A model generated the notes under the pieces. It did no database searches and was not told the DNA's origin. It saw nothing but the letters and a program-made list of their open reading frames with translations. This document shows, in pieces, positions 1-8,891 of a stretch of DNA of 52,035 nt. This DNA comes from Paludibacteraceae bacterium (lineage in GTDB: Bacteria > Bacteroidota > Bacteroidia > Bacteroidales > Paludibacteraceae), in NCBI GenBank assembly GCA_017649635.1, contig JAGCGM010000252.1:1-52035 (forward strand), read 5' to 3'. The first letter of the stretch is position 1, and each line of letters begins with the position of its first letter. Both the position numbers and the translations under genes were made by a program.

Positions 1-843
1 ATCGTTGGAGCCCAAACCCAGATCATACGAATAACCGAACCTGAATTTCTTCCACTCCAGGCCCAAGGTAAAGACCATCATGGAAGGGTTCATTTTGTCG
101 TGTAAATCAGGGCGCCAAGACAAACCTCCCCAATACATGCGCCTAAAATAAGCCAATGAACCGATTTCGAACACATTGGTTTTATTGTGGTGGAAATAGT
201 TTACGACAGGCGCCAAAATCCATTGCTCGTTTAAAAGGAAATTGCCGATCCCATAAAGATAAAAATGTCTTCCGCTTTTGAAGGTCGTAGACTCTTTATT
301 GGTCAGGTGTGTCATGGAGACTCCGACAGTCCACATAGGATTGTTTAATTCAAAACCGAGATCGAAATCAGGGGAAACACGTACCTCCTTATCATATGGA
401 TAGGTGTCACAACCATATTCATTCACATCGTCCATTGTGTTAGCGGTATAGTCGAAACCGCCGATATGGATGCCAGCGCCTAAACCCATGGCAAGCACAT
501 ATTGCTCACTGAAATCGATCTGATAGGAATATACCAATTTCATGTTCGTGGAATTATGTCCGATCCCCATATGGTCGTAAGACATCGTGAAACCGACACC
601 CGAATGGAGTTTTTCCAAATAATTGGTTACATTTAGGACTGTAGTCCTTGGTCCATTATCGACTCCCGCCCATTGGATACGTCCATGGAGGAAAATATCG
701 ATATCATTGGTATTACCCGTCGCGGCAGGATTTTTGTTCACACGGGAAAAAATTTCCTGCGACAACATCAGGTCTTGCTGGGCATAAGAAGAGAGCGCCA
801 ACAACGAGAGACAAAGCGTCAATACAAATCTTTTATTTATCAT
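1..843 (-). CDS. PorP/SprF family type IX secretion membrane protein (3' end outside window)
   Basis: Outer-membrane beta-barrel protein of the PorP/SprF family, which works with T9SS cargo at the cell surface. Translating 843 down to 1 gives 281 residues with no stop. They begin with a signal peptide (MINKRFVLTLCLSLLALSSYAQ) and the family hallmark just after it: QQDLMLSQEIFSRVNKNPAATG, then IQWAGVDNGPRTTVLN. Alternating aromatic strands follow, as expected for a barrel. The ATG at 843 overlaps the stop of the upstream OmpA gene by 11 bp, which points to translational coupling. The neighbours are an OmpA/PD40 protein and a protein with a gliding-type C-terminal domain, the usual company of SprF-like proteins. 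The C-terminus lies beyond the window edge. Family assignment is secure; the particular cargo is inferred from position. Confidence 0.9.
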   Translation of the reverse strand, partial: MINKRFVLTLCLSLLALSSYAQQDLMLSQEIFSRVNKNPAATGNTNDIDIFLHGRIQWAGVDNGPRTTVLNVTNYLEKLHSGVGFTMSYDHMGIGHNSTNMKLVYSYQIDFSEQYVLAMGLGAGIHIGGFDYTANTMDDVNEYGCDTYPYDKEVRVSPDFDLGFELNNPMWTVGVSMTHLTNKESTTFKSGRHFYLYGIGNFLLNEQWILAPVVNYFHHNKTNVFEIGSLAYFRRMYWGGLSWRPDLHDKMNPSMMVFTLGLEWKKFRFGYSYDLGLGSND

Positions 844-2122
844 CTTTTTCATCATTCTCTAGTTTTACAATTTCCACACGACGGTTCTTTTGGTGGTCAG
901 CCTCTGTTTGGGCATTCGGCACGACAGGATTAGACTTTCCTTTGCCATCGAAGCGTAGACGCTTAGCATTGACACCCATCTTCACCAATTTGTCGAATAC
1001 CACGTTGGCACGCTCTTTAGAGAGTGTCAGATTGTAGTCTACCGTACCACGCTCATCCGTATATCCGGTTATCTTAACGATAGAAGTTGAGTCCTCGTTA
1101 ATGAAGTCGTAGATATATTTGAACTCTGCCTCATATGAGTCGATCATGGATGTCTTGTCATATTCGAAATAGAAGATGCAAGTACGGAAGTCCTTGCGGA
1201 CCACCTTCAGCTGCGTAGTAGTGTCGATTGGCGTGGTATCTACAGGCTCTGGAGCAGGCACGATGTTCGGACGATAGATATCGTCGCCTCCCGCTCGATT
1301 GGAGATCAGGAAGGGAACATTCTCAGCCACAACGAAATTCTTATCGTTCGCATCACTATTGAATTGGGCCGCAACCATCTGTGTGGCACGTACATTCTTC
1401 CCCTTCGTCAATTTCTTGAAGATATTGCTTCCCTTGAGCGAGTCAGCTCTGTCGGAAGAGAAATAGAACATCGTGTCACCCACGGACTGCGGAAAGTCCT
1501 CGTTCCTTTCGGAGTTGACATCCGGCATGTTTTTAGGAGCGAACCATGTCTTATTGTCCGGTTTGCGCTCTATGTACCAGATATCAGATCCACCCCTTCC
1601 CCCTTCGAGTTGGGAAGAGAAATAGATGCGTTTGCCTTTATTACCGAATGCAGGATTATACATACCGGCCGCAGGTTTCTTCTTATAGGTCCAACGTCGA
1701 GAAATGAAAGTGGTTCCCTCCTCCTGCTCACGGGTCGACATGAATCCATCGATCATCAGTTTCTCAGGATTTCCCCACACGTTATTCTTCAGTGTGGCGC
1801 AATAGAGCACACCCTTTGAAGAGAATACCAGTTGATTGTTGTATTGAGCGAACTGTCCCTCTATTCCAAGAGCAGACAAATCGCTTTGTTCCATGATGCT
1901 TTTTATGTCCAAACTATCACTGAGGGTAGCCACATAGACCTTTCCCCCACGGGAGAACGCCAATTTATTCTTCAGCAAAGAGAGGCCCGACTCAGCCTCG
2001 TCATTATTGATACGGGAAGGCTCCACAGTGTATCCATCCAGGAAAGCCCTCTCCGCCGCATAACCACACATTGTAGCCATGCAGCAAAAGGCGAATATTA
2101 TCTTTTTCATATTTCTCATCAC
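833..2122 (-). CDS. OmpA family protein with PD40 repeats (PorE-like)
   Basis: 429-residue envelope protein. Residues 1-22 form a signal peptide (MKKIIFAFCCMATMCGYA core). About 40-290 look like a WD40-like/PD40 beta-propeller, with repeated blocks such as NPAFGNKGKRIYFSSQ and DFPQSVGDTMFYFSSDR. About 315-425 form an OmpA peptidoglycan-binding domain, with GYTDERGTVDYNLTLS and the terminal KNRRVEIV motif. The OmpA domain should anchor the protein to peptidoglycan. Proteins of this architecture accompany PorP/SprF and T9SS cargo in Bacteroidota, with PorE the best-known example. The start overlaps the upstream stop by 4 bp (ATGA). Mets at 1, 2 and 5 are all possible starts. Domain calls are firm; the PorE-like role is inferred from context. 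Confidence 0.88.
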   Translation of the reverse strand: MMRNMKKIIFAFCCMATMCGYAAERAFLDGYTVEPSRINNDEAESGLSLLKNKLAFSRGGKVYVATLSDSLDIKSIMEQSDLSALGIEGQFAQYNNQLVFSSKGVLYCATLKNNVWGNPEKLMIDGFMSTREQEEGTTFISRRWTYKKKPAAGMYNPAFGNKGKRIYFSSQLEGGRGGSDIWYIERKPDNKTWFAPKNMPDVNSERNEDFPQSVGDTMFYFSSDRADSLKGSNIFKKLTKGKNVRATQMVAAQFNSDANDKNFVVAENVPFLISNRAGGDDIYRPNIVPAPEPVDTTPIDTTTQLKVVRKDFRTCIFYFEYDKTSMIDSYEAEFKYIYDFINEDSTSIVKITGYTDERGTVDYNLTLSKERANVVFDKLVKMGVNAKRLRFDGKGKSNPVVPNAQTEADHQKNRRVEIVKLENDEKDDK

Positions 2123-3786
2123 TTAGACTTTACAACTTCGATGGTTCCTTTTCGCATCTCACCATCCTTCATAACCACAACATAGATATAGACACCAGCC
2201 GTAGCCACCTTGCCGCGATAGGTTCCGTCCCAACCATCCTCGGAATGGCAGATCAGATTACTGTAGCGATCATAGATATAGACCTCATAGCCCGGCATGA
2301 AGTGGTCGTTCATCTCATCCTCGGTGTGCGGGGTAAAGGCTGTAGGGATTACTCTATCATCCCTAACGGTGGCAGTGTCTCTCTTTTCATCTTCCCATGA
2401 GGTCGATCGGAAATAAAGCGTGACAATACTGTCACACCCATTGTTCGCACTCAGTTCTAGGCGATAAGAACTGCCAGGCGTTACCTTTTCCAGATTGAAG
2501 CCATGCTGATTGTATGCGATTTCCTCCCCATTCATATCTTCCATAACCGTAACTTGGTATATCGGATCAACCTGAAGCGCCAAGGTGTGGTAAGACTTGC
2601 AGCCATTCTCCTGACTCTTTTCAACCGTATAATACGATAATCCAGGCTTCTGATTTGCCTCTATATCGAAATCGGAATCCTTATATCTCTCGTTCTGGCA
2701 AATCCGTCTTGTGATTGTATCGTATGCGATCGGTTTGACATTCAGGTTCAGTATCACTATACTGTCGCACCCCAGTTGACTAAGGAACGTCAGCGTATCA
2801 TGGAACTCGCCCTTCACGAAAGGCGTCATTGAGAAACCATGCCTGTTGTAATACTGGCCTAAACATGCATTATCATCGAATACCTGTTTGTATTTTGGAG
2901 CAACGGTAAGATGTAATTTAATCTCAGACATGCAATTATCCTTCCCGATGCTTTTCGTGTAGGTTCCTTCCGTATTCGCATTAAACCCATAGCCTGAATA
3001 GGTCTCGCCTTCGCAAATAGTTTCATAAATATCCTGAGATTGACCAGCCACAAGGATGGTTGTACTAGCCGTGCTCCCGCAAGCGTTCAACTTACTTGTC
3101 GCCGAAACCGAATAAGTAGTTGTATTACCGGGCGAAACCGTTATTTGGGGTTCCGTACTTCCTGTATTCCACATGTAGTTCGTTTCAGCATCCGTAAATT
3201 CATCCATTAAATCAATCTGATAGATATAGCGGACAGCGTAATCAATATCAAAAAGTGTTGACTTCCAATAACTATCATTTCCTCTATTAATCGTATAGGC
3301 ATATATACCTCCTCTTCCATCCGACACATATTGAGACGATGTCCAATAAGTATATTCTTCCAAAGGGGTTCCATTCAAAGCGGTAATCATACCCGTCACA
3401 CTGGAAAGGCAATCAATTATCTCAGAAAATTCAGCCAATGAAGGAATAAACCAGCCTTTATCTGTTGGAATACTATCCAAAACGGGAAACACATAGGATG
3501 AGTTTTCCGCCAATTCTTTCATTCGCTTAGTATTTTCACGTCCATTAAACAAATGCACTTGCAATGATTCATCACAATCATTACCAGTAATACATTCATC
3601 GATACGACTCTGCGTAGAAAAACTAGCTCGTTTCTCAAAAGGAGATAATAACAGAACCTTCTCCTGGTCAATATAAAAAACGATTCCCAGATCACCCTCC
3701 TTTGTCATAACGACATCTCCAATCCGATATGCATGAACCGAAGAGAATGATAAAAACAAAATTATAAGTGAGCAAATATATTTCAT
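2119..3786 (-). CDS. T9SS cargo protein with gliding motility-associated C-terminal domain (type B sorting)
   Basis: 555-residue secreted protein. It has a signal peptide (MKYICSLIILFLSFSSVHA), then a DUF1566/FISUMP-like region at about 20-200 (KGWFIPSLAEFSEI, TYWTSSQY). After that come several cysteine-bearing Ig-like repeats with the pattern (Y/D)xxICEGExYxxxGF (for example YETICEGETYSGYGF). The last 80 residues (about 475-555) match the gliding motility-associated C-terminal domain: PTAFTP, YEVYIYDRYSNLI, DGWDGTYRGK, GVYIYVVVMKDG. In this family the C-terminal domain is a type-B T9SS sorting signal, often paired with an adjacent PorP/SprF protein, as here. It follows the 725-residue protein by 33 bp. 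Ligand and function are unknown; surface display is inferred from the domain. Confidence 0.88.
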   Translation of the reverse strand: MKYICSLIILFLSFSSVHAYRIGDVVMTKEGDLGIVFYIDQEKVLLLSPFEKRASFSTQSRIDECITGNDCDESLQVHLFNGRENTKRMKELAENSSYVFPVLDSIPTDKGWFIPSLAEFSEIIDCLSSVTGMITALNGTPLEEYTYWTSSQYVSDGRGGIYAYTINRGNDSYWKSTLFDIDYAVRYIYQIDLMDEFTDAETNYMWNTGSTEPQITVSPGNTTTYSVSATSKLNACGSTASTTILVAGQSQDIYETICEGETYSGYGFNANTEGTYTKSIGKDNCMSEIKLHLTVAPKYKQVFDDNACLGQYYNRHGFSMTPFVKGEFHDTLTFLSQLGCDSIVILNLNVKPIAYDTITRRICQNERYKDSDFDIEANQKPGLSYYTVEKSQENGCKSYHTLALQVDPIYQVTVMEDMNGEEIAYNQHGFNLEKVTPGSSYRLELSANNGCDSIVTLYFRSTSWEDEKRDTATVRDDRVIPTAFTPHTEDEMNDHFMPGYEVYIYDRYSNLICHSEDGWDGTYRGKVATAGVYIYVVVMKDGEMRKGTIEVVKSK

Positions 3787-3819
3787 TGTATCTACATAGA
3801 ATAGAGTAATACTTGATTT

Positions 3820-5997
3820 TTAAAACTCAGAGGTGCGATGAAGCTCGGAGGTGCGATCTATCCCAATATGAGATGATTCATCCACTTCAACAAAATACAT
3901 ATACCTGATTTTGCATTTGGTCTCAATAGGATTAGTCGAAACGCCATCATAACCTATTGCAGCCCGATGAGTATCAGCTAATCCAATTAAAGACATATCA
4001 TGTTTATTTCCTAGCCAGTATAACCCATCCAACAGATCTGCGCCTCCAATCTGTCCTAGATATTTATTTAACACGAGCCACTTGCCGCACAGATTAGATA
4101 ACCAGGAATAAGCCCACAAATTTTTATTATTATCCATAGTGCCAATTTCATAAGGAACAGCATCTCCGTTATTTTCATCTGCAATAGAGATCACAAAGAC
4201 AATAGGTTCGAGAGCAATGTCACAAACAATTCCCTTCGCAACCTTACCGCTCACTAAGAAATCCTTCAGTTTCATAATGGTTCCATCTTCACACCACACA
4301 TCTCCGATCGCCAAATAATCATTTTTATATTTATTCTTATCTACCGCAGCTAATCGTACCTCTTCTCCAGGGCACACAACATCAGTAGAAGTCACAACAC
4401 CTATAGATGGAGATTTCATCACATAAAGCAGCAAAACATCAGATGCGTTGCAGGAATCGCCCAACTGACGGATGAAAGTGGAGTATCCAAGTTTTTTCTG
4501 CACACCCAAGTTCCATCCATTTTTTTGGTAAGTTGTTCCTTGACAAATCGTATCAATGGTGAACGTCCTAAATGTTTTTACGGGGCTAATAGGCATCGAT
4601 ACAGTTTTCGACACACAACCATTGGAGCATATTGCAGAAATAACCCCATTAGAGACATCCGTGAACTTCACCCCAATACGGTCTTCCGTCAAATCACCAT
4701 CCAATAGGACCGCATTCTCCGGCAACACCCAATTATAATTATACCCGCTAGATACTTCATAGGTCCTTAACGCATCCGTACAAGGCGTTTCGTCACCCTT
4801 CATACTAGGTGAAATCGATTTCGAAACGACACGCAACTTCAAGATATTCCAACGCTTGCAGTCCGTGTCGGATTCCACCTCAATGGAATCCATATATTCT
4901 CCCACAGGCGGATTCCGGAATTTAAATCCGTTCTTGAAATAATCTTCCCCTTCGCAGATGGTTTCATTAAGCACGGTACGTGTAGGTATGGTCTTCAACA
5001 TCAATGTCTTGTACGTAATGGTACAACTATCCCTTTCCACCAGAGCCCCATTAAATTTACGGGTCCCATTAAACTTGGTATCGATAGAATGGCCTAACCA
5101 AGAATATTCTTCGCCTTCACACACCTCATCATAAATGACATCATCCATAGACGATGTCGCATCATCCGCAATCGCCACAAAAAACTTTGTGATCAATCCA
5201 ATAACAGAAGTCAGATCGCACCAAATAGGTTGATCCAAAATTCCTTCGAAGTCCTTGGAATCAGTTCCATCACTCCAATGGTAAGAATCAAAACCATCGA
5301 TCATTGACAAATTCACATTATTGTTATCCAAACACAATAACTTCATATATCCACCAGAGGCACATGTGGTCGTGAGATAGGCATAGGCATAATGTCCATT
5401 CTGCAAGCAATCACGGGTCTTGAATGTGATCAATACTTCTTCACCGATATAGGAACATAAATCCACCACCACATCGGTCCAATCCCGCCACATGACAGTA
5501 GTGTTTCCATCGACGTATTCCTTAAAACCCGACAACCCATTATCCGCATACACCGCATACTGGAATGTGTTCGGCAACAGATGACCATTTTTATCCGTCA
5601 CAGATATGGAGAAATAAGGCTGTTCCCTGAGTCCGTGATTAGGATTCTCGAAAACCACAGCGAATTTCAAATTTATCATAGAGGCATCCAAAGTGGGCTT
5701 AAAATGATATGTCAGGCTTTCACTTTGACTACCCGCCAACTCATCTCCCAAACGCACCACCTTGTGGACCCCATCGGGAATCAGCCGTAGCTTGTTTCCT
5801 GTCCTCGGATCGGTTCCCTGTTCAGTGATGACAGTATGACGACCCTCTACCAATTGGTTACCCACACCTGACGCAAACGGCTCCACATAACTTGCCGTAA
5901 GATCGGTAAAGTCAGGGCAACCTTCATGCGGGGTAACACTCCAAAGAGTCCCCCACCCTAACAATAGCAACCCTAACGTTGCGATTATCTTTTTCAT
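3820..5997 (-). CDS. large secreted repeat protein, no C-terminal sorting domain seen
   Basis: 725-residue exported protein with a clear signal peptide (MKKIIATLGLLLLGWGTLWS). The first 250 residues resemble an extracellular lectin/jelly-roll module (FKPTLDASMINLKFAVVFEN, FKTRDCLQNGHYAYAYLTTT). Ig-like cysteine repeats follow, of the same type as in the next gene (DEVCEGEEYSWLGH, NETICEGEDYFKNGF, DTICQGTTYQKNGW). Near the end a DUF1566-like stretch ends in RYMYFVEVD, matching the RYIYQIDL region of the neighbour. The protein stops at DRTSELHRTSEF and shows no gliding-type sorting domain. It may be a truncated cargo, or be exported with the next protein. It is probably the first gene of the operon; a TACTTTTG box at 6081-6088 (minus) is a weak promoter candidate. 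Confidence 0.8.
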   Translation of the reverse strand: MKKIIATLGLLLLGWGTLWSVTPHEGCPDFTDLTASYVEPFASGVGNQLVEGRHTVITEQGTDPRTGNKLRLIPDGVHKVVRLGDELAGSQSESLTYHFKPTLDASMINLKFAVVFENPNHGLREQPYFSISVTDKNGHLLPNTFQYAVYADNGLSGFKEYVDGNTTVMWRDWTDVVVDLCSYIGEEVLITFKTRDCLQNGHYAYAYLTTTCASGGYMKLLCLDNNNVNLSMIDGFDSYHWSDGTDSKDFEGILDQPIWCDLTSVIGLITKFFVAIADDATSSMDDVIYDEVCEGEEYSWLGHSIDTKFNGTRKFNGALVERDSCTITYKTLMLKTIPTRTVLNETICEGEDYFKNGFKFRNPPVGEYMDSIEVESDTDCKRWNILKLRVVSKSISPSMKGDETPCTDALRTYEVSSGYNYNWVLPENAVLLDGDLTEDRIGVKFTDVSNGVISAICSNGCVSKTVSMPISPVKTFRTFTIDTICQGTTYQKNGWNLGVQKKLGYSTFIRQLGDSCNASDVLLLYVMKSPSIGVVTSTDVVCPGEEVRLAAVDKNKYKNDYLAIGDVWCEDGTIMKLKDFLVSGKVAKGIVCDIALEPIVFVISIADENNGDAVPYEIGTMDNNKNLWAYSWLSNLCGKWLVLNKYLGQIGGADLLDGLYWLGNKHDMSLIGLADTHRAAIGYDGVSTNPIETKCKIRYMYFVEVDESSHIGIDRTSELHRTSEF
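3826..3857 (-). repeat. 18-bp-period direct repeat at the end of the 725-residue protein
   Basis: The 14-mer CTC(A/G)GAGGTGCGAT occurs at 3826-3839 and again at 3844-3857, a period of 18 bp. In the coding frame it gives the duplicated hexapeptide RTSE(L/F)H just before the stop codon. This looks like a recent slippage duplication. Confidence 0.75.
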
Positions 5998-6057
5998 TAT
6001 CTAAAAGGAAAAATAATAAAACATCTAACTCAAAACCAAAACTCTAATAGAACACTA

Positions 6058-6113
6058 TCGAATCTAATTCATGTCATATACAAAAGTAAGAGGGGGACGT
6101 TTTCCGTCCCCCT
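6058..6113 (-). terminator. intrinsic terminator downstream of rho
   Basis: A 9-bp GC-rich perfect stem (AGGGGGACG / CGTCCCCCT, arms 6091-6099 and 6105-6113) has a 5-nt loop and lies 8 bp after the rho stop. On the minus strand the hairpin is followed by CTTACTTTTG, a moderately U-rich tail. It separates rho from the T9SS operon. The tail also contains TACTTTTG, a match to the Bacteroidota -7 box, so a promoter for the downstream operon may overlap it. Confidence 0.75.
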
Positions 6114-6121
6114 CCTGTCAT

Positions 6122-7972
6122 TTAATCATTCATAGACGCAAGGAACTCCTCATTCGTGGCGGTCTTCTCCAATCTATCCTTGAAGAACTCCATGGCCTCC
6201 ACAGGGTTCATATCCGCCAAGTAGCGGCGAAGAATCCACATGCGTTGGATTGTCTCCTTGCTATGGAGCAGATCATCACGACGCGTACTGGAAGCCATGA
6301 TATCAACGGCTGGATAGATACGCTTGTTAGCCAATTGTCTGGAGAGTTGCAACTCCATGTTACCCGTACCCTTGAACTCCTCGAAGATCACGTCATCCAT
6401 CTTCGAACCCGTATCGGTCAAAGCCGTGGCGATGATGGTCAAGCTACCACCGTTCTCGATGTTACGCGCGGCACCGAAGAAGCGCTTTGGCTTGTGTAGC
6501 GCATTCGCGTCCACACCACCCGAAAGGACCTTGCCAGATGCAGGAGAAACCGTATTGTAGGCTCTGGCGAGACGTGTGATGGAATCGAGCAGGATGACCA
6601 CGTCATGACCGCACTCCACCATTCTCTTCGCCTTCTCCAGCACGATGCTGGCGATCTTCACGTGACGCTCAGCCGGCTCGTCGAACGTAGAGGAGATAAC
6701 CTCCGCATTCACGCTACGTGCCATATCCGTAACCTCCTCAGGACGTTCGTCGATCAGGAGGATGATCATATACACCTCAGGGTGATTCTCCGCGATGGCG
6801 TTGGCGATATCCTTCAACAAGACAGTCTTACCAGTCTTAGGCTGTGCCACAATCAATCCACGCTGGCCCTTACCGATTGGAGAGAACAAATCCACCGTAC
6901 GGACAGAGAGATTGCATGAATTCTTACCGCCCGTCAAGTTGAACTTCTCGTTCGGGAAGAGAGGCGTCAAGTGGTCGAAAGGAACACAATCCCTCACGAA
7001 TTCCGGAGAGCGCGCATTGATCTTATCGATGCCCATCAGAGGGAAGTACTTCTCACCCTCTCTAGGAGGACGGATCGTTCCCTCAATAACGTCACCCGTC
7101 TTCAGACCATACATCTTGATCTGGGCCTGGGAAACATATATGTCATCCGGAGAATTCAGATAGTTGTAATCAGAAGAACGGATGAAACCAAAACCGTCAG
7201 GCATGATCTCCAACACGCCCTGTCCCTTCACGATATTGTCGAAGTCGTAGGAACGGACCTTCTGAAGAGCTGGTTGTTGCGGCTCCTGAACAGGCTCATT
7301 GACAACCTGTGGGTTATTATTGGAAGGAGCCTTCGCATTAGGTTGAGGTTGCTTAGGAGACTCCTTTTCAAACCTGTTAGGCTCATTATTCTGCATTTGG
7401 TTTTGTTGGGAAATCGCCTCAGTGGCAGACAATACCTCCTCGATAGGAGGAGTCTTGATACCCTTCTTTTTGTCCAAGATAAGACGAGCGATAGCGGCAG
7501 CCTTATTGCCGGAGGCAATGGCATCGAAACCGCCACGCGGACGCACGTGCATTTGCTTCATATCTTGACGTTTCGGAGACCCACTCTCCTGACGGTCCTG
7601 TTCAAACCGATCATGAGGTTCCAGTTTATTCAAATTCTGTACATTAGCATCACCAGAACGAACAGGAATATCCATAACGGAATCAGCAGGGAGATCATCT
7701 TCCGCCGATGAGGTCGCCTCAACATCCTTCTCCTCATTTTCCTTCACTCCTCCCTTTTCCGCATACAATATCATCTTGTCCAAGAAATTCTCAAGGCTGG
7801 AGGAAGAACTGCCACCATCGGAAGACTCATTATTTTGCTGCGCCGCCATTACGTCGACGATTTTGGAAATAAGTTCCTCCTTACGAAAGGAATCAACACG
7901 TTTAATGCCTAGCTCCTTCGCTATGGTCTTCAATTCCATAAGGTTTTTACCCTTCAACTCTATTACATTCAT
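6122..7972 (-). CDS. rho: transcription termination factor Rho with long disordered insert
   Basis: 616-residue hexameric RNA-dependent ATPase that ends transcription. Residues 1-45 form the N-terminal SAP-like Rho_N helical domain ([20 protein letters not shown]). Residues about 46-235 are low-complexity, charged, and rich in N, Q and P. The cold-shock-type RNA-binding domain lies at about 240-315 ([13 protein letters not shown]). The RecA-type ATPase follows, with Walker A QPKTGKT at 377-383, [12 protein letters not shown] at about 405, and Walker B plus downstream residues [16 protein letters not shown] at about 458-473. E. coli Rho has about 419 residues; the excess is almost all in the insert, as is typical of Bacteroidota. 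It has a leader of about 170 nt from a promoter near 8152-8180. Confidence 0.97.
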   Translation of the reverse strand: MNVIELKGKNLMELKTIAKELGIKRVDSFRKEELISKIVDVMAAQQNNESSDGGSSSSSLENFLDKMILYAEKGGVKENEEKDVEATSSAEDDLPADSVMDIPVRSGDANVQNLNKLEPHDRFEQDRQESGSPKRQDMKQMHVRPRGGFDAIASGNKAAAIARLILDKKKGIKTPPIEEVLSATEAISQQNQMQNNEPNRFEKESPKQPQPNAKAPSNNNPQVVNEPVQEPQQPALQKVRSYDFDNIVKGQGVLEIMPDGFGFIRSSDYNYLNSPDDIYVSQAQIKMYGLKTGDVIEGTIRPPREGEKYFPLMGIDKINARSPEFVRDCVPFDHLTPLFPNEKFNLTGGKNSCNLSVRTVDLFSPIGKGQRGLIVAQPKTGKTVLLKDIANAIAENHPEVYMIILLIDERPEEVTDMARSVNAEVISSTFDEPAERHVKIASIVLEKAKRMVECGHDVVILLDSITRLARAYNTVSPASGKVLSGGVDANALHKPKRFFGAARNIENGGSLTIIATALTDTGSKMDDVIFEEFKGTGNMELQLSRQLANKRIYPAVDIMASSTRRDDLLHSKETIQRMWILRRYLADMNPVEAMEFFKDRLEKTATNEEFLASMND

Positions 7973-8151
7973 ATTTGAAAAACTAAATATCTAAATTATA
8001 GACACGATTCACATGGTGAAACGTACTCAATCATCACATTCCCAGACCCAATGTCCTGCAGGAAAAAACTAAAAAAAGATTGGTGAATTATATTTTCTAA
8101 TTGGCTTTTCCAGAATCACACATTCCCCATGAACGTGACACATATTAAACA

Positions 8152-8180
8152 CAAAACTAAGAGAAACATGATTGCTTCAA
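8152..8180 (-). promoter_or_regulatory. candidate promoter of rho
   Basis: On the minus strand, TTG (8178-8180), an 18-bp spacer and TAGTTTTG (8159-8152) fit the Bacteroidota sigma-ABfr consensus (TTTG, about 19 bp, TAnnTTTG) with one-base-short spacing. Initiation near 8146 would give a leader of about 170 nt. The -33 element lies just beyond the 3' end of tRNA-Gly. Confidence 0.45.
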
Positions 8181-8186
8181 CTTGTG

Positions 8187-8259
8187 AGCGGAAGACGGGA
8201 TTCGAACCCGCGACCCTCAGCTTGGAAGGCTGATGCTCTACCAACTGAGCTACTTCCGC
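8187..8259 (-). tRNA. tRNA-Gly (anticodon TCC)
   Basis: 73-nt cloverleaf on the minus strand. The acceptor stem is GCGGAAG/CTTCCGC, the D arm AGCTCAGTTGGTAGAGC, the anticodon stem-loop TCAGC-CTTCCAA-GCTGA with anticodon TCC, and the T arm GCGGGTTCGAATCCCGT. The discriminator base is T and no CCA is encoded. It lies 16 bp after tRNA-Tyr and is probably co-transcribed with it. Confidence 0.97.
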
Positions 8260-8275
8260 AAGTGAATTGTTATTG

Positions 8276-8358
8276 TGGGCGAAGATGGATTCGAACCACC
8301 GAAGGCAAGAGCCAGCAGATTTACAGTCTGCCCCATTTGGCCACTCTGGTATTCGCCC
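8276..8358 (-). tRNA. tRNA-Tyr (anticodon GTA)
   Basis: 83-nt class II tRNA on the minus strand. The acceptor stem is GGGCGAA/TTCGCCC with discriminator A. The anticodon stem-loop GCAGA-CTGTAAA-TCTGC carries anticodon GTA. A long variable arm (GGCTCTTGCC) is followed by the T arm GGTGGTTCGAATCCATC. A strong promoter lies immediately upstream. Confidence 0.97.
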
Positions 8359-8374
8359 CTATTGAAATCGAGTG

Positions 8375-8405
8375 CAAAGGTAGTAAATTTAATTAATCCT
8401 CCAAA
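8375..8405 (-). promoter_or_regulatory. promoter of the tRNA-Tyr/tRNA-Gly unit
   Basis: Minus-strand TTTG (8405-8402), exactly 19 bp, then TACCTTTG (8382-8375) is a full match to the Bacteroidota consensus. Initiation near 8369 would be about 10 nt before the mature tRNA-Tyr 5' end. The -33 box lies inside the 3' end of ribH. Confidence 0.75.
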
Positions 8406-8884
8406 AGATTTCGTTTGAAATTTACCATCTTTATTGCCGTCACAGCCGCCTCTGTACCCTTATTACCCAAAGCGCCACCTGAACGGTCAACAGCTTGTTG
8501 CATGTCATCGGTAGTAAGCAAGCCAAAAATAAATGGGACATCATATTCCGCATTCAACTTCGCTATCCCATAGGTTGTTCCCTGACACACATAATCAAAA
8601 TGTGGAGTACCCCCTCTCACCACGCATCCAAGGGCAATCACCGCATCGACATCCTTCGCGTCGGCAAGTTGCTGGGACCCGAATATGAGCTCGAAACTGC
8701 CCGGCACATGGGCGACGATTATATTCTTCTTCTTCGCCCCATGCTCTACGAGCGTGTCATAGGCCCCCTTTAATAAATTAGAAGTGATATCGTGGTTCCA
8801 ATCGGAAACCACGATACCAAATTTCATATCCCCCGCGCTCGGCACAGAGTTAATATCATAATCGGACAAATTCTTTGTCGCCAT
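8393..8884 (-). CDS. ribH: 6,7-dimethyl-8-ribityllumazine synthase
   Basis: 163-residue cytoplasmic enzyme of riboflavin synthesis. It condenses 5-amino-6-ribitylaminouracil with dihydroxybutanone phosphate and forms icosahedral or pentameric shells. Family motifs are clear: [45 protein letters not shown] and [12 protein letters not shown], with the expected catalytic His in the GTPHFDYV segment. Length is normal. The gene sits 7 bp after the TPR membrane protein and is probably translated from the same mRNA. The ATG at 8884 gives the usual short N-terminal extension. Confidence 0.97.
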   Translation of the reverse strand: MATKNLSDYDINSVPSAGDMKFGIVVSDWNHDITSNLLKGAYDTLVEHGAKKKNIIVAHVPGSFELIFGSQQLADAKDVDAVIALGCVVRGGTPHFDYVCQGTTYGIAKLNAEYDVPFIFGLLTTDDMQQAVDRSGGALGNKGTEAAVTAIKMVNFKRNLLED

Positions 8885-8891
8885 TCTTCGA

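Noticed and set aside
8172..8396. 74-codon frame reading GRRDSNPRPSAWKADALPTE
   Set aside because: This peptide is the well-known false translation of the antisense strand of tRNA-Gly; the bases are accounted for by tRNA-Gly and tRNA-Tyr.
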